Assembly (NCBI GenBank): GCA_037176885.1
Contig: JAWWNJ010000084.1
Location: forward strand, 248,001 to 312,000
Direction of reading: 5' to 3'
DNA length: 64,000 nt
Origin: Favolaschia claudopus
Taxonomy: Eukaryota > Basidiomycota > Agaricomycetes > Agaricales > Mycenaceae
Made by a program: the position numbers and the translations under genes. The notes under the pieces were generated by a model, which saw nothing but the letters and a program-made list of their open reading frames with translations, did not search any database and was not told where the DNA came from. Positions 21,552-32,043 of this stretch are shown here, piece by piece. Every line of letters starts with the position of its first letter. Position 1 is the first letter of the stretch.

Positions 21552-22454
21552 GAATGCGGAACAGCCGAGTCCGATCTTCTCAAACAGTTAAAACCAGCGC
21601 AGTACAATGCATCATTGCACGAAGAGTGCCTTGGAGGCACTCGCCAAACCATATTGACCAAGCTCATAGAAGGGCTTACCTCAAGCCAAAGCAATATAAC
21701 ATGGCTCGTTGGCAAGCCTGGAACTGGCAAGAGCACTATTGCCTATACCGTGGCCCAACACTTCCGTACTTCCCACCAGATTGGCGCGTTTGTTTTCTTT
21801 GCTCGCGATGATTCGAAAAACAGCAATGTCCTTGGCGTCTTGCACCACATTGCGCACAGAGTTGCCGAGTCCAATATCCGTGCCAGAAAGGCTCTCTGCG
21901 ACGTACTGGCTGCTGATGCCACGCTGATCTATGGCGACTACCAGGAACAATTTCAAAAACTGCTGGTTGATCCATTCGAGGCCGCAGGGCCATACATTGG
22001 TCGACCTGTTGTGATCATCATCGATGCTTTGGATGAATGCCTGGATCCTGCCTCCCGCAGGGCTCTGGTCTCGCTGATTGCCGTTGATATGAAAAGGCTG
22101 CACCCAGCCTTCCGTCTCCTCATCACCAGCCGTCCAGACTTGGATATTGTCCGCGCGCTCAGCTCCCAGTCACACATCACTGCACATCAGCTTGAAATTG
22201 GCACCGAAGACGCCACAAGGGATATTCAGCTTTACCTCCGTCAACGCATGAGGGAGCTTAGTGAACGTTGCGGAGTTGAAAATCCTCGATGGCCCGCTGA
22301 ACATGACTTACAACTCCTTGCAAACTTCACGGGTGGTCTCTTCATTAATGCTGTTACAGCATGCAACTTTGTAGGGGGATTCAACCCTCCACGTCGGCTG
22401 CAACAACTACTTGATGCAGGCCCTGAATGGCTGCACACAATGGGGAGCAGTTGA
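21552..22454 (+). pseudogene. NACHT-domain STAND NTPase (NLR-like), 3'-truncated
   Basis: The open frame can be read from about 21552 (SDLLKQLKPAQYNASLHEEC, then LGGTRQT), the linker before NACHT in fungal NLR-like proteins. The Met at 21615 is therefore internal. The Walker A is GKPGTGKSTIA, the Walker B VVIIIDALDECLDP, followed by LLITSRPD and the WPAEHDL...TGGLF block. The C-terminal sensor repeats (WD40, ANK or TPR in this class) are absent: the frame ends at 22454 soon after GGLF, and the expected W-A-T motif there is already altered. These proteins act in fungal self/non-self and immune-like signalling. A paralogue of similar layout is at 39906-41712 on the minus strand. Confidence 0.85.
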
Positions 22455-22716
22455 AGCTTGAAGACTACTCCAGTGAAGCGTGGAACGAGCCCCAAGGTGT
22501 GCATTGCTCCTTGAAAGATCTTCTGCTTCCTGACTGTCACCCTCAGAAGCTATTGGACATCACGGATCGCAGCTCGTTACTTATGGTGACGAGTCATGAC
22601 TCAAAACCATCACGTAGACCAGTTCATGTATTAGATCTGTCTGGCCTTTAAGAGAGCAGCTGCGCGCGTATCATAAATCCCTGCCACGCGAGTTCGGGTA
22701 AATTTGATCCATAGCG

Positions 22717-22785
22717 GCGCGGGCACCGGGCGCCTACCAGTGCCCGCGCTCCCACTCTGTCGTTAGTAATCAGCCTAAACGACAG
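22717..22785. repeat. Two adjacent strong hairpins
   Basis: GCGCGGGCAC / GTGCCCGCGC (22717-22726 and 22740-22749) and CTGTCGTT / AACGACAG (22757-22764 and 22778-22785). All pairs are perfect and loops are 13 nt each. The hairpins are only 7 bp apart, downstream of the NACHT fragment. Confidence 0.6.
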
Positions 22786-23203
22786 GTTTGCCTCTGCAGA
22801 TTATGTTTCCCTGCCGCAGTGCAGTCCAGGAAGTTAATTCAGACATCGACCTTTTTCGTCACAGAACACAGCCACATAATGGAATCATCGAGTCGCAGCC
22901 CCAGGCAGGGCGCTTCATAACTTGAAATTGAAACAGTGGGCTCACTAGGTCCATGGCACATGCATGCCCAGGGGCGTAGCAGAAACTTGAAGAGGCCATC
23001 TACGAACTACCTAGTATATGAATCCCCAATAAACCTTACCGTATGGTGACGGCCAAGACTTCATGACAAGCCGGAATTTTGGTCAAAATTGGCCGGGATC
23101 CAGTAAACGCTATTGACCTTGTATTGACCCAACAGTGTCGCGGGCACGTGATCAATACGTGTTCGCATCACATTTTCTTTTTTCAGACACCTATATAGCC
23201 CAA

Positions 23204-23265
23204 GAAACCCGCCTAGTTAGGCTGGGAGACATATAGGGTATCCCAGCCTAGTTAGGCGGGGTTTC
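23204..23265. repeat. 62-bp inverted repeat
   Basis: GAAACCCGCCTAGTTAGGCT and its near-perfect inverse lie around a 13-nt spacer; about 24 bp of stem with one bulge and a short internal mismatch. Confidence 0.75.
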
Positions 23266-23351
23266 AAGCAATTCAGGGCGGGCGCGATAATTACACGGTA
23301 TTTAGCTCTTTATCAAGGCGTAATAAATATCAAGTCTTTGAAAGGTCTGAG

Positions 23352-23524
23352 TGCCAGGGTCACTCCGTAATCACCCTTACATACACATGGTCCGTGCACA
23401 CCCTATTTAGTACGTCATGTATTCCCGAGACCGCTAGTCGAATCAACGCCAGTACCTGGCTCCTGCCCCCGTTTCTCTCTCTATCTGGTCCTTCAGTCCT
23501 CTCGGGGTTTCCGTGCCCGTTACA
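23352..23524 (+). repeat. 5' LTR of the non-coding element
   Basis: Starts TGCCAGGGTCACTCCG and ends CCCGTTACA. The 3' LTR starts TGTAAGGG, so the start of this copy has mutated. A TATA-like TATTTAG at 23404 is the likely promoter core. Confidence 0.88.
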
Positions 23525-23539
23525 GTTTGATTCGACTAG
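23434..23539 (+). promoter_or_regulatory. Self-primer / primer-binding-site pair
   Basis: CTAGTCGAATCAA at 23434-23446 in the LTR is the exact reverse complement of TTGATTCGACTAG at 23527-23539, which starts 2 nt after the LTR end. The first lies 30 nt downstream of the TATA-like box, where the RNA should start. In Tf1/sushi-type elements the RNA 5' end folds back to this site and primes reverse transcription without a tRNA. The role here is inferred. Confidence 0.7.
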
Positions 23540-24841
23540 ACCCTCCGGCTGGCCTTTCTCTTCCCTCAGGGCTAGCTTTCGGCTTATCTCGCCAAGTCGT
23601 ACCTCTTCTCCCTCTGAACACCGGCTCGTCCTATCTGGCTTCCTCAAGAAACTCTCAGCACATTTGGTGGTGTAGGGTTCAGAGTTTTTGAGCTCTGGTG
23701 GGATTTCAGCCTATGTCTCTGTGCTGTTGAGTCGGTCTTCATTCCTCGAGTCCCTTCTTTCGTGCTGGACCTCGTCCGCTCATTCTTTCGATTCTTCTTC
23801 GTCACCCCGACCCATTCCTGTCACAAATGGGAATCCCTTGATTCATTTCAAGGCCGAGCGCCTATGCGTTTGTGCAGGTCATCACCGCACTCGAGTGCGG
23901 CTCCCCCTGGACACTCCTTGATCATCCCTTTCTCCCTAGTTTCTGCGTAACCCTCACCGACATCTGAGGTATGTGAAGCGCAAAGATAGGTCGAGATTTC
24001 ATCCCTGCCGTCACTTTCACCAAATTCAGCTCATTTTCGACGGCACCTTTCAAATTATTTCCTTTCATCGCCTCCCCGACCTATCCTTTGTCCCACCCAC
24101 CCACCCTTCATCAAAAAGGAAGATACTTTCTTTTTGATGACTTCACAAGCGTCGGAACCACCCATTCCCACCGTCACTCTCTAAGGGTCTCTCCTTCCTT
24201 CATAAAAAGGAAGATAAACGGGTAACCGGGAAAGGACTTAGGAAGGAGGAGGAAGGACGACTGACGTGCCTTTCCGAGCATGCAAGCCCGAATCCTTGAT
24301 AAGGGAGTTACTTGTAGGCTCTTCTGCGCGCCAATTTTTTCGCGTCTTTTTTTTTCCACCTCACTCCTCACCCTCGGCAAACTCTCGGTGTCTCCCGCTC
24401 TCACTCTTATGGGATTTGATGGCTTTGGTCGCCATTTCTCACTTTCGACTCTCGGTCGCTCGCACTTGCTCGCCCTCTACTCTCGTGACCAAAGGCTTTG
24501 GTCTTAGTTGCACACCTCTTCTCTACTCGTGCAATCTCTTTTGGCCTGGCGATCCGCACAATCCCCAGCGCCCTTTTTTCGATTTGCGAATCGATTTCTG
24601 CAGCATTTGCTCCCTCTCTTGCACACGCTCGGGATTCATCTCTAGGCTCAGCTCTATCTCGAGCCCTCGACCTTTCGCGGTCACCCCTCGACCTCTCTAC
24701 TTCCAATCCTCCCAATTTCTTGACCTCCTGTGGTCCTCACTTTACTCCATTTTTTTTCTTTACTCTTCTACATACCTTTAACATTTTTTTTCGTTGGTTT
24801 AGCTATGTCTCTTCGTTCCTCCGCCGTAAAAAGGGGGGTAC

Positions 24842-25014
24842 TGTAAGGGTCACTCCGTAATCACCCTTACATACACATGGTCCGTGCACATCCTATTTAG
24901 TACGTCATGTATTCCCGAGACCGCTAGTCGAATCAACGCCAGTACCTGGCTCCTGCCCCCGTTTCTCTCTCTATCTGGTCCTTCAGTCCTCTCGGGGTTT
25001 CCGTGCCCGTTACA
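24842..25014 (+). repeat. 3' LTR of the non-coding element
   Basis: Starts TGTAAGGGTCACTCCG and ends CCCGTTACA, directly after the polypurine tract and followed by the target duplication CTGAG. Confidence 0.9.
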
Positions 25015-25019
25015 CTGAG

Positions 25020-26925
25020 CGCGCGGACATCAACGCCGCACCATCAATCAGACGTAAATGTTGTTGCCATCAACGACGGCGGGAAGTCGGCGCCAAGTCC
25101 CGCCTCTCAAGACCACCGCCCGCACATCTGAGCCTGACGGCGAGCGCCGACATGCCGCCCGGACTCATGTCTTTGCACTCGCTCTAGCATCCAAGTGTAC
25201 TCGGCTACATAGTCTTCGCACTAGCACCGTGGCCAGAATCTGCTTACCCTTGAAAGTTGAAACTGCCTACGTAGGCTACAAGTCCAACCATATAGTAGCA
25301 CAAGCACTCTTCCTATGCCATGGTGGTGGGCCGGATCTCCAAATTCTACTACTGCTGAGAAGCTCAGTGTAAGATGCATCTGTACAATGAATAACTCATT
25401 CTTGACTAATCAATACGGTATATTCTGAGGACCGCAAACAGCTCACTTGACACTCAATCAAGCCTTCGGTGGATACTAGATGCCTCTGAGTCTCTGTTCA
25501 GCTCATAACCCCGACATCAACTTGCTACACTGACTCAACAGTGCTGTTCTTTCATCCAGACTGTCCGGTATGTATTTTAGAGTCAGATCACCCCGTCTGT
25601 ATTTTCAATCTCATATTGGGAGTGCATATCTTGAAGGCTTCTCTCACCATTTTCTTCTCTCATCTCTCAGCGAATACCCTCCTTCACAGTTCATCAATGT
25701 GAATCATTCTGGGAGTTTAGCAGGCATTTTACGACGCATATGTTCAAAATTTTGGCTTTCGTTTCTATTATGTGCAGCTATGCCTTTCATTTAAACCATA
25801 ATTCAACCAAGCTCAGCCCACAGGAGATAGCGAGCAGTCAAAACGAGTGAATGTTGAAAACCTTCGGCTTTCTCGGAACAGCATCCCATTGGCTGGGAGT
25901 GCGGACCGGAATCGGCGTCTATCCTCGAATCCTCGGCGTCTAAACTTTCATTCCTCAAATCCTTGCTCACATAGGCCATCGCAGAGTCCCGGAAGAATGA
26001 GACAAGGTAGGAAGACATCTAGAGTAATAATTGATAAAAAAATTCCCCACTCGCGACAATCGACCCGATATTTGATTTTCATCGCGAACTGACTTTCGAA
26101 CATAGTTCTAAGGCAAATACTTTCGCCTAAAGCGCTTAAGCTGGGGTACCATATCACGTAGTTCAGCGGTGAATTATGACGGGAGATCAAACAATGTAGC
26201 TGGATAGATGCCTATAAACCTCCAGAAATTCTCTTTTGCTAGTGAGTCGGTCTTTTCCGTGCCGAAATACACCCTGAACAGACTGCCACAATGCGGAAGG
26301 TAAAAAAGTTGAAAGAGTTTGTAACGAAAGATAGACCCTAATTTGTACAGCAATGTAGATCTCTATATTTATTGATGATATATAACCCTGAATCTACCCT
26401 GTATACATACTCTTACCCTCCAGGTTAGGCCTGGCTTTGCAAGGCGGTAATAACAATACTTCGTTATATTGAACCTAGGCATGCACATTTTCCACATCGA
26501 CAATTAGTAGTACCTCCTAATAAAATGCATCCTTGTCTCTTTGCTTTGCTGAACGAAGAAATAGCGAGCAAGAACAATCAGGCTCACCCTTAGGCTGTTT
26601 GATTGGAATGTGGAGTAGGAATGCACAATAAATTAGAGAACAGAGTATTTGCAGCACAGTCGAGGTCCCAGCAGTCTGAGAGACTCAATGGAAGCTTCAT
26701 GAGGTTGAAAAGACTCTTCAAAACAGACAGAACGCGAAATTTCGTGTGTTTGAAGTGTGAATTGCCAAGTTTGGACATGAGCGTTGAGTATCGGCCTTCG
26801 GCCCGGACTGATTGTTGACAGACTGTCATCTCTCCAACTCGTTCCTCTGGTCTACATCACAGTATGGCTGCTGCATCCTCGCCCAATACCTCTGCGAAAC
26901 AAACCCATCATCCAACATTGTCATT
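25020..26925. other. No gene recognised
   Basis: About 1.9 kb with short open frames only, none carrying a motif I can name. Confidence 0.35.
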
Positions 26926-27187
26926 CCCGGCTCGCTGCGCTCGCGTCCCTACCTACGGGGGGTACACAGCTTGTCGGGGCTCCGCCCCAAACCCCGCCTG
27001 GATTTTTTTTACTGGATTCCTTGCCCGCGGCGCCGCACTGCCGCTCGCTGCACTCGCCGGCGCGCGGCGCCGGGGACCGCGTGTGAGTTTCAACATCTCG
27101 ACAGTCGGTTGCAGGATGTCGACAAAACCACGTGACTTTCTGTCAAAAGTCACGCGACTGATGGCCTGGCCCTCTTTTCAAGTATAG
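26926..27187 (+). repeat. GC-rich dispersed repeat (family G), copy 1
   Basis: Contains GGCTCGCTGCGCTCGCGT, GTCGGGGCTCCGCCCCAAAC, GCCGCTCGCTGCACTCGC, and ends with an AT-richer tail TCACGCGACTGATGGCCTGG...AAGTATAGGA. The same order recurs at 60534-60830, and the tail again at 60990-61046. Partial or related GC cores lie at 43920-44060 (inverted), 49265-49345 and about 56400-56480. Strikingly G+C rich and palindromic compared with its surroundings. Confidence 0.75.
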
Positions 27188-27189
27188 GA

Positions 27190-28223
27190 TAAGGATATGG
27201 CGGAAGACTGGGCGGCAGACGAGGACGCAGAAATGGAGGAATAATTTATTATTGTGTGGTTCACTAATCTGGAACATCTATTAATGTGTATTAGTATAAT
27301 TACCATCCTTTTGTGGGTGGAAAGGCTCCCAAACAAGCAGAATGCGCGTCGGAGACATTTGAGACTAAGTCGGCGCCGTTTGGAGTGGCTGTGTCACATC
27401 CCATCAGGCCATCAATTTCCCATCGCTGCCCACCCCCAGGATATGTACTACTATTGTGCCCAACGGGTATGAATTCTCCCAATGGGTCTGAATTTTCGAT
27501 AGTCCTGCTTCCCCTTTGACCCTTTGGCCTCCGGAATTTTCGGGATGAGTTTTTATGCTTCTTCTCTATGGCTTTGCAGAATTCTATTGGGATCCAGATC
27601 TGTGCCCTTGGCTGTGACGATAATACAATTTCAAGGCTCCATAAGATAGAATTCGCAACTAGACCAAGATTGTCCACAACCTGTCACAAGGACGTCGCCG
27701 GTGATCAGCGCTGCAATATTAACTGAATGAGATTGATTGACCGGAGAGGAAGCTGCCACAATCATGAGTACAGAGGCCGCGGGTCGCAGATCTTTGGAGG
27801 GCTTTGGGAGGGCTAGATTCCCTCCGTCCGGACAACTCGGAACGAAAGACATCGAATGATGACCGGACTTGGACCGGACGCTGGAAAACGATTTCTCCTG
27901 TCTCAGAAGCGCGGAAATTCCATTTTCGGACAACCTCAACTCGACTAGACCGGTAACCGATCTCTCGTATGAAGACAATCGTTCATAGAGGCGACGAACT
28001 TGTTCTCTAGTAGACAGATCGGTCACCGGTCTACAACTCGACCTGAATACCAGCGGATTATCAGGGGGTTGCAGAAAAACGTTTCTAGATACAGTGAGAA
28101 ATTCCAGATATTCTAATGCCATCACATAAATTATCAAAATTAAAAGAAAATGACCACTTCTGATGCCACCCCTAAAAATAGAACAGCCCATTTCTGGAAC
28201 TTTTGCAAGTGGAGTTAAATTCC
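27190..28223. other. No gene recognised
   Basis: Minus-strand open frames at 27300-27677 and 27631-28191 are long but show no family motif. The nearby helicase remnant is also on the minus strand, so its 3' exons could lie here unrecognised. Confidence 0.3.
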
Positions 28224-28310
28224 TAGTCTCGTGACCAGACTCTCATGACATCCCTAGAAGGGAACCCTGTCATTCTAAAGATGTCAAGGGAACCCTGTCA
28301 TGAGAGGCAT
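28224..28310. mobile_element. TIR remnant of the MULE-like family
   Basis: TAGTCTCGTGACCAGACTCT followed by ...GGGAACCCTGTCAT is the same terminus as in the element at 36438-38587. A GGGAACCCTGTCAT block is repeated at about 28286. It abuts the point where the helicase homology ends. Confidence 0.65.
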
Positions 28311-29195
28311 TTCGGAAATCCTGCAATGCAAGCTCTTGATGACGGGGTGAAAGGCCAGAGTGAATGATGTCAATATTAATCACATGAGTTGGCAGTTGTA
28401 GATAAGCTGCTCGATAAAATGCCCACCAGAACACTTCAGTCAGCCGGTCAATATCATCACAATAGATGATGGTTTTGACAAGATTGGTAATCTTACAGAA
28501 AGCTTTGAATGTCATGCTCCATAAGAACAATCATAGTTGACAATTCAGGACGAAAATTGCCTAGATTGATGAGAGTGTAGTCTGGGTGAAGTCCTGCATA
28601 TGTTACAAGTGAGGCACGAAAAGGCTCTGGGCAGGTTGCTGAGAGAGCAATCAAAGGAACATCATTTCCGACGATGTTCCTAAGCTGATAGATACGTGAA
28701 TAGGAGGGCCGCCAATCACGGGCCTGGTGTACTAGATGGGCTTCGTCAAGATATATAGCAGATCCACCCTCTTCCTCCATGCCTGCGAGTGTAGAAGCCG
28801 GGCGAATGCAGGTGTTTCCAATGTTTCCGGGCAAACATAAACAACCATTATTTCGCCTTTAGCTACAGCCTCATAGTCTTCATCACTGTGTTGTTGTGCA
28901 TAGATGAATTTCGAAGAGATATTTCCAGTCTTCTTGGTCCTAATCTATGTTGAGTTTGGTTTCATCTGAGGATTGAATTAAATTACATACAGCATTTCAC
29001 CTTCCTGACCAAGACTTGTAAAAGGGGTTATAACAAGAGAAATCCCCTCCCCGCGCGCAACTAGAGGCAAGGTCCAAGTGAGAGATTTCCCAGATCCAGT
29101 TGCTGAGATCAGAACACAGTCGCCTCGGTGCATCAAGACCAAGTTACAGACTTGTACTTGAAAGGGTGTGAAGTGCTGCTCCTACAGGTAAAAGC
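28311..29195 (-). pseudogene. RecQ-like DEAD/DEAH helicase remnant
   Basis: On the minus strand the motifs appear in order. First FTPFQVQVCNLVL (Q-motif region), then Walker A ISATGSGKS, then an intron (GTATGT...CATAG, about 28945-28990). Next come VVYVCPETLETPAFARLL, then after a frameshift YLDEAHLVHQ (motif II), LIALSATCP (motif III), INLGNFRPEL. After another frameshift the C-lobe follows: KTIIYCDDIDRL...HSGLSPRHQELALQDFRN. It ends at 28310 at a transposon terminus, losing motif VI. RecQ-type helicases unwind DNA 3' to 5'; fungal relatives are often subtelomeric or TE-linked. Two frameshifts and the truncation make this a pseudogene. Confidence 0.8.
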
Positions 29196-29492
29196 CCAGA
29201 CTCTATTGCCAGATCACTTACGAATCCAACAACGATGTTTCAGGAATCACGTCGATCCTGAAATAAAACACAAGTGGGACGGCAGTTGGATGGCAGGATA
29301 GAAGACTGATCGGTATCGGAGTCCCGGGCGGGCCGAAACAATTAATATCCTGACAGGTCCATGTCATGAGACGACTCTGAGAATTGCTTAGCCAGATCCG
29401 TGAGAATCGGACCTGTGCCCTGCACATAAATAAAGAAGTCCCTAGCCCAACGTCCTTGTATGGGTCCTCCTTTGCTTCTCACCACTGCCTTA

Positions 29493-30251
29493 CAGCTGTT
29501 CCCGAAATCCTTGAGACTTTTCAAGAAAAAATTGCGCAAGCTCAACTTTTGATGAGAGTGATAAGGACTACTGGTTTTGGAGATACCCCCGGTCGGCTAC
29601 CATGGCAAGTCGTCCAAATAAAGGAAACAGCAACTAGCAGCGATATCACACCGCGAACTAATCAAGAACTTTCTCAGATCTCTATGTCTCATATTACTGT
29701 ACTATTTGGAATTTTTTATTTTTTCACTCCGAGGAGCCCGAAAGATTTTGTTTTGAATTAAGGCGATTTTTGCACAGATCAAACAAAGTCGGCTGTGACC
29801 TGTGACTGAAGTTGTGGTCGAAATGGTACAGTATCCATGTTTCTTGTCGCGGCGACCAACGGCGACCGCGTCTGAGGTGCATATTCAAACGCCATCACAT
29901 AGCGTCACGTGGCCCGTAACACGTCACTGCTTTACAGTCACAGTCACTACTCATGCGGCACAGGATTTTCGGTTCAGAAAAGCAGGAAAAGCGTTCGCAT
30001 TGAATACAACGGCCCGTAGAGGAGCTTATAGCTACCTTAGTATGTTTTTATGTACGGAGGCGGTGACCTAATAATGTAAACAATGTAAACAAGGACTGTT
30101 TTTTGGCATTAGGGATGTCGGCTGCTGCCGTTGCCTGCCACGCCACGGCATCACGGCTTTAATTCCAGAACCGGTAGTCCTTATCACTCAATCAAAAGTT
30201 GAGCTCACACATTTTTTTTTTGAAAAGTCTCAAGGATTTCGGGAACAGCTG
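29493..30251. mobile_element. 759-bp TIR element with TA target duplication
   Basis: The TIRs start CAGCTGTTCCCGAAATCC, are perfect for about 31 bp and continue with small differences to about 85 bp (both include AACTTTTGAT and GATAAGGACTAC). TA flanks both ends (29491-29492, 30252-30253). No transposase in the interior. It lies between the helicase and P450 remnants. Confidence 0.85.
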
Positions 30252-30317
30252 TAATTGGACCCGTACGTCCGAACTTATCACTGAACCGCTCTCAAAATTG
30301 ACCTTTATCGCCAGATA

Positions 30318-31492
30318 AATCATTGGTTCTTCCGCAAATATGAGCCCTTGGGCGCCACCTTTCCCTTCCTCATTATCGTTGCCCAGCCCCCTGCTGTCCT
30401 TGTATTCGGCGGCGGCTCACTTGTCTCTGATCTCCTATACACCTACGTCGTGTTCCTATGCTCCTTGGGGCTTTCCATCGTTGTTTACCGCCTCTCGCCT
30501 TTGCATCCCTTGGCGCAATTCCCTGGCCCCACTATCGGGAAGATTACTCAATTGTGGACGTTGTGGCAAACATTGCAGGGATACAAGTATCTATACCACA
30601 AATCGCTCCATGATAAGTATGGGCCATATGTGCGGATAGGTCAGACATAGTTCCCATCTTTTTTGAGAAGCTTGAGCACAGTTCTAACTTGGACCTGCAG
30701 GGCCGAATGAAATATCCGTCATCGACGCGCCAGCCGTGCAAAAGATCCTGGGTGGTCTCGACAAAGGACGATGTGAGTAATAGCCCTTACATCCGGTGAA
30801 GTCTGTATGAATGATCGAGATGCGACCCACACAGACTACGAATCTGGGCGTCATAAATACGCCGATCGATTTCGTGGCTTGGATCGACTTTTTCGCGTGA
30901 GTGTGATGCCAGCGTGATATCATTGACTCAATTTCTCAAAGACTGGATCTCATGGGCGATCTAGCATTCGGCGGCAAATTCGAAATGATGAAAGATGGTC
31001 AAGATTCGGATGGTCTGGGCAAGAGGATCAGATGGTTCGTCAAGTGAGTCTTTTTTTTTTGTCATGTCTAACTACCTCGCGGTCAACTAACTGCTGCTGC
31101 TAGGGCGTCGAATGTCGTCGGCCAAGTTCCATGGCTCATCTCCACCCTACAATCAATCCCGGGCGTGGATCAAGTTGTCAGGGAGTTCAACAGTTTCGGA
31201 CAAAATCTCGCCAAGAAGCGGATTGAAAATGTTGCTATGGGTACTAAAGACCTTTGGTACCATCTCGTGCGTTTAGCCCTGTATCCTTTCTCGATTGGGT
31301 GTTTAAATGCTCTTATGCAAGGCCGATGAAGCTGGCCTCGAAAATGAAAAACCAAGCCTGGAAAATTCGGCTGCGGATGGTATCGTGGCCCTTGTTGCTC
31401 GAGCTAGATCTCTCTGCAGTGCGCAAGACTCTCAATGGAGTAAGGGGTGGCGAAGGATGACCCGGGATGAAGTGGTTGGGCAGGCTATCATG
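30318..31492 (+). pseudogene. Cytochrome P450, N-terminal half, multi-exon
   Basis: Exons can be read at about 30318-30639, 30701-30772, 30835-30896, 30942-31043, 31104-31266 and 31322-31492, all with GT-AG borders. They encode a hydrophobic anchor (VVFLCSLGLSIVVY), HPLAQFPGP, YGPYVRIG-GPNEISVIDAP, DLMGDLAFGGKFEMM, VGQVPWL, DLWYHLADEAGLENEKPSLE and NSAADGIVALVA. The sequence decays where the I-helix A-G-x-D-T-T should be, and the haem-Cys half is missing. The likely ATG at 30340 is one base out of frame with the anchor, so the start is also broken. Family role: membrane-bound monooxygenase. The first part is duplicated exactly at 1-387. Confidence 0.85.
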
Positions 31493-32043
31493 GTAAGTGA
31501 TACTGCGAGAGTGTATTGCAGCTCATTAACGCGCTCTTTCCCGTAGTTTAGCTCTTTGACGACGACAGAGCATTCAGTGATCTGTCTAACCCGGTGAGTT
31601 GCTTCCCTTCTCTACCTCTTTTTCATTCTCCGTAGTGTGTTTCCGAGCCACGCAAGCTGTTACAGTACGGCTGATCGTGACGGTGGCGAGATTTTGAAGA
31701 TCAGAGTATCATTATAGTAGTACTGCAACTGTATTGTCCAGTACTTGAAATATATTCTGTTTCATACCTCTTCCGTGCAGTTTCATAAGGAGTAAAGCAT
31801 CGGGATAGCTGGCTAGCGCTTCGGTGGTACTTCCGGACGAATCATTGCGAAGATCATGACAAAATGTCAGGAAAAAACGTTAGGAACGGGCCCACAGTCG
31901 TTAGGAATTTCAGGACCCCGGATCGTAACGTTTCGTCATGAAATCCGACGAAAGATCATGAAATTCAACACAAATGACGACGAAATACCTAACACAAGGT
32001 CCTGAACAACATCATGAATTTCAAAACCTTCCCTTGGCACAGT
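31493..32043. other. No gene recognised
   Basis: Contains decayed P450 sequence to about 31590, then AT-rich DNA with repeated CATGAAATTC and CGTTAGGAA motifs (31850-32030), possibly an unidentified small element. Confidence 0.35.

Larger units (their letters stand above)
23352..25014 (+). mobile_element. Non-coding LTR element with intact TSD and self-priming signature
   Basis: Two 173-bp LTRs (23352-23524 and 24842-25014) are nearly identical and flanked by the exact 5-bp duplication CTGAG (23347-23351, 25015-25019). A polypurine tract AAAAAGGGGGGTAC precedes the 3' LTR. The 1.3-kb interior has no gag or pol domain; its open frames are T/C-rich and unconvincing. This makes it a non-autonomous TRIM/LARD-like element mobilised in trans. 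Orientation comes from the polypurine tract and primer site. The insertion is fairly young because the LTRs differ at only a few positions. Confidence 0.9.

Noticed and set aside
22719..23300. CRISPR-like or bacterial terminator structures
   Set aside because: Only isolated inverted repeats with no regular spacers; the window is eukaryotic.
24266..24781. Possible gag or cargo ORF in the non-coding LTR element
   Set aside because: T/C-rich sequence gives long open frames in several registers; no capsid, zinc knuckle or pol motif.
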